Position numbers and translations under genes: made by a program
Part shown: in pieces, positions 5,197-7,946 of the stretch
Position numbering within the stretch: the first letter of the stretch is position 1
Layout of the letters: the number at the start of each line of letters is the position of its first letter
From: Ignavibacteriales bacterium
Lineage (GTDB): Bacteria > Bacteroidota > Ignavibacteria > Ignavibacteriales > Melioribacteraceae
Direction: 5' to 3'
Length of the DNA: 7,946 bases
Assembly (NCBI GenBank): GCA_027080245.1
Contig: JALWSN010000121.1
Span: forward strand, 1-7,946
Notes under the pieces: model-generated
Told to the model about the DNA's origin: nothing
The model's database searches: none
Seen by the model: only the letters and a program-made list of their open reading frames with translations

Positions 5197-7946
5197 TTAA
5201 AAATCCAGCCCCATTGAAATGTAATATTTCGGCGCGCTGAATTTTTGCAAATCGTAGGACCACGCAACGTCAATTCTCCAGAGGAAGGCAAAGTAAAATC
5301 TAATTCCGAAGCCCGTTCCCACAAGCAAGTCCTGCGTAACGGTTTTACCGTTGGGAAGGGAGGAAATAAATTTGAGGGATTTGAAATCGTTCCACGCCGA
5401 GCCGGCGTCAACAAAAGCCACGCCTAAAATATTCTGGAACGAAATGGGCAGCGGACCTGTTACAAGGTAGCGAATAAAAGGAAAACGCAACTCAAGGTTC
5501 AGCAGGGAGTATTTCGTTCCGATTTGCTGGGCGTAATCGTAGCCGCGTAACGGCAGTCCCGGAGTCAAAAACGCAAAATCGCTTGCGTTGGTAATTGGCA
5601 CGTTGCCGGTGGCGAAATTTCTGTTAATCCAGTAATCCACTCCGCCAACGAAGAAATGCTGCGGATTAGCGCCGCCCGAGATTCCTCCGGAAAATCTGAA
5701 AACGAAAGAATTGTCGAAAAAGAATCTAAAATATTTCCGGTAATCCCAGGTAATTGAGTAAAAGCTCATTTCCTTGTTGAAAAATCCCGGATTGCCGAAG
5801 ATGGTAAGATTGTAGCGCGTTCCTTGAATTGGGGAAGTGTAACCCCAGAAAGTATTGTCGTGCACAAAGCTCACGCTTGGAATCAGGTAATGGCGCTTTT
5901 CGGTTGGAACGGAAATGTTGTCCAGATTTTCAGCCGTAACGTTGAACCAACCAAGAGAGCCGTCGATACGGTAAAAGCGGTTGAATGGGTAGCTTGCGCC
6001 AACAACTGCGCCGTAATTCCGGAATCGGTACAAATCGGAGAAGAAATAATTTCCCACGTACAAAAATCTTGCCGTGTGGAACGCTTGGAAAGACCAGTCC
6101 GTTCTGTTGGCAAGGTAATAATAGGAAAGTCCGTAATCGCTGTTTTTCAAATCCAATTGCATGCTTGTAACGCCAATTAATCTGTGATTGCCCAGCACGT
6201 CGCTAAAGGCAAGCACTGTGGTTCCAAGCAAGCCGTAAAGAGTGCTGTAGCCGGCGTTTGCATAAACAATGTCCGGGGAAAAATCCACTTTGTATTTTTT
6301 TACCAAATAATTGCCTTGTTTGTCTAAAAGCGGACGGAACAGCCTCTTTCTTTTTTCGGCGATTGAAATTGAATCTCTTCTCAAATTTCTTCCGAAAACG
6401 TAATGCGTGTAATCGCTTTTCGAAGTGTCGTTTTTAGCGCTTGGCTCAACGTAATTGCCGGCAAAAATTTCAATTTTCTTGTTCGTGGAATCCTTCAAGG
6501 TATCCTTAACAGCTACAATGGAATCAACCGTTCTTAACGAGGCGGAATCCCTAAAAATTTGGCTTCTTTCTTTTCCGGGATTCAGCAAACTTGCCATGAA
6601 ACTTGTGTTTTTTAGCTTGTTAACCGGTTTTAACTTGAACGGTTCTGTCAGTAAAAACAGATTGTACCCCCTGTTAAATAAGCTTGAAAAGACCAATTTG
6701 TTTGCGTCTTTATCCACACTAATTTGATCGATTCCGTTTAATGAATTGGTGAGGGGGTAGGCCGGGAGCTCGGCAACTGACTTTACAGTATCGGTAGAAG
6801 TAAGGACAATTCTTTTCTTGTAGAGATTGAAAATTCCGTTCCTGTCGCTTACGAAAATCATGTATTTCCCGTCGGGCGAAATTTGTGCGTTTCGCTCGGA
6901 ACTTAATTTCCAGTCTGTTAATCTCTCAATTTTTTTTGTGGTTATGTCAATCGAATAAAGATCGAGCTGTTTAAAATTGTGATTGAACATGTCGAAGTCC
7001 GGGGGAATGTCCTTGGCGGACAAATATTTACCTCTGTCCGAAGAGAAAAATATTTTTTTCGAATCGGGAGACCAGCTTGGTTCGGAATCGCTAAAAATAT
7101 CGTTGGTCAAATTAATTAGCTTTTTTGTTTTTAAATTGTAAATGTAAACGTCCGATTGAAATCCGTTCTGCCCGATAAAAGCGATTTTATTGCCATCCGG
7201 CGACCAGCTGACCGAAGAGATTCCTTCCATGTGGAAAGGCAGTTCGGTGTACTCGTCTGTTTCCGTGTTGATTATTGAAATGTCGTCGAAACCGCTGCTT
7301 TTGCCGGCAAGGGCTATTCGGACGTTGTCCGGCGCCCAAGAAATCGAGGGGAAAAGGACGTTCAATTCCTCGAAGTCGTTTTCCTGTCCGCTTTCAACAA
7401 CTTTTTTTACTTCCTTTGGGTTGTCGGCGTTCATCACGTAAACGTCAAGGAAAATGTCGCGGTCGGAAATAAAAGCAATTTTGTCCCCTTGCGGGGAAAT
7501 TGCCGGGCTGGTGTTGTAAAAGCCGAAAGTTTTTTTTGCATGGGTAAGGGCTTTTGCAAATTCGGAAGGGTCTTGTCTTTCGGCAATTTCGGGCCAGTAA
7601 ACTTTTTTAAGGGCTTTTTTCCAATGGTCGTTTAACTCCTCCAAATTAATCTTAAGCGTTTTCTTCAAACCGCCTTCCAGGCTTCCGGAGCCTTTAATAT
7701 TGCTAACGAACTCGGCAATTTTGTCCTTGCCGTAGGTATCCGCAATGTATTTAAATAGGGATTGTCCGCCGCGGTAAGCGAAGTAACCGCTAAGCCGGTT
7801 AATGTCCGGCAGGTACTCGTTAATAATAGCGTCGCGAATAAATTGGTCGGAGTTGGTTTCCCATCCGGAAGAAAGGTATTCCGCAAGCCCTTCGTTAAAC
7901 CAAAGCGGAAGATTAAGTTTGATCCCACGCGAAATCATGCTTTGCA
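5197..7946 (-). CDS. Peptidase MA-like / PD40 beta-propeller / Omp85 barrel fusion (partial, 5' end missing)
   Basis: At least 915 residues; the frame stays open through the right edge (QS before the first in-window Met at 7938), so the true start lies beyond. Numbering from that Met: PLWFNEGLAEYLS (11-23) is the end of a gluzincin active site, with E16 as likely third zinc ligand; the HExxH should lie upstream. Six propeller blades of PD40/TolB type follow, at about 144-172, 196-226, 240-270, 285-333, 349-376 and 403-431 (SWSPDGNKIAF, SWSPDSKKIFFSSD, QISPDGKYMIFVSD). A polar linker (about 432-545) leads to a barrel with the Omp85 signatures LRGY (797-800, loop 6) and AFVDAGSAW (about 840), ending MGLDF with terminal Phe. 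I infer an outer-membrane protein with propeller and protease parts in the periplasm. Whether it assembles, translocates or processes surface proteins is unknown. It converges on the TPR gene. Confidence 0.88.
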   Translation of the reverse strand, partial: QSMISRGIKLNLPLWFNEGLAEYLSSGWETNSDQFIRDAIINEYLPDINRLSGYFAYRGGQSLFKYIADTYGKDKIAEFVSNIKGSGSLEGGLKKTLKINLEELNDHWKKALKKVYWPEIAERQDPSEFAKALTHAKKTFGFYNTSPAISPQGDKIAFISDRDIFLDVYVMNADNPKEVKKVVESGQENDFEELNVLFPSISWAPDNVRIALAGKSSGFDDISIINTETDEYTELPFHMEGISSVSWSPDGNKIAFIGQNGFQSDVYIYNLKTKKLINLTNDIFSDSEPSWSPDSKKIFFSSDRGKYLSAKDIPPDFDMFNHNFKQLDLYSIDITTKKIERLTDWKLSSERNAQISPDGKYMIFVSDRNGIFNLYKKRIVLTSTDTVKSVAELPAYPLTNSLNGIDQISVDKDANKLVFSSLFNRGYNLFLLTEPFKLKPVNKLKNTSFMASLLNPGKERSQIFRDSASLRTVDSIVAVKDTLKDSTNKKIEIFAGNYVEPSAKNDTSKSDYTHYVFGRNLRRDSISIAEKRKRLFRPLLDKQGNYLVKKYKVDFSPDIVYANAGYSTLYGLLGTTVLAFSDVLGNHRLIGVTSMQLDLKNSDYGLSYYYLANRTDWSFQAFHTARFLYVGNYFFSDLYRFRNYGAVVGASYPFNRFYRIDGSLGWFNVTAENLDNISVPTEKRHYLIPSVSFVHDNTFWGYTSPIQGTRYNLTIFGNPGFFNKEMSFYSITWDYRKYFRFFFDNSFVFRFSGGISGGANPQHFFVGGVDYWINRNFATGNVPITNASDFAFLTPGLPLRGYDYAQQIGTKYSLLNLELRFPFIRYLVTGPLPISFQNILGVAFVDAGSAWNDFKSLKFISSLPNGKTVTQDLLVGTGFGIRFYFAFLWRIDVAWSYDLQKFSAPKYYISMGLDF

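Noticed and set aside
5824..6180. 118-codon plus-strand open frame
   Set aside because: Lies wholly inside the well-supported Omp85 barrel coding region on the other strand; its product shows no recognisable motif.

Overview
The window looks like chromosomal DNA of a Gram-negative, moderately AT-rich bacterium. An Omp85-type outer-membrane barrel proves a second membrane, and two promoter-like sites resemble the TTG / TAnnTTTG type of the Bacteroidota. My best guess is the Bacteroidota/Ignavibacteriota (FCB) group. This is inferred from protein style and promoter shape, not from any marker gene.

Positions 1-3732 (minus strand) hold an arsenic-resistance cluster read right to left. The order is ArsR repressor, two small helical proteins resembling the YlbF/YmcA family, an ArsP_1-type (PF03773) permease, a thioredoxin-coupled arsenate reductase ArsC, a small CxxC thioredoxin-fold protein, and the N-terminal part of an ACR3 arsenite exporter cut by the window edge. 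The expected logic is that ArsR senses As(III), ArsC reduces arsenate to arsenite with help from a thioredoxin-like partner, and ACR3 (perhaps also the permease) exports the product. Two near-identical operators (ATTTCG-N8-CGAAAT), each overlapping a promoter-like element, lie one before arsR and one between arsR and the rest. The cluster therefore seems to have two ArsR-controlled promoters.

Positions 3733-4020 are a divergent intergenic region. Positions 4021-5157 (plus strand) encode an exported TPR-like protein whose layout recalls the IML2/TTC39 family. Positions 5197-7946 (minus strand, 5' end outside the window) encode a large surface protein joining the tail of a gluzincin (peptidase MA-like) metalloprotease domain, a TolB/PD40-type beta-propeller and an Omp85 barrel. 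These last two genes converge on a 39-nt gap.

The most unusual parts are the tandem pair of YlbF-like proteins inside an ars operon, the second ending in a vicinal-cysteine tail (SCCG), and the protease-propeller-Omp85 fusion. No RNA genes, CRISPR arrays, insertion sequences or attachment sites were seen.
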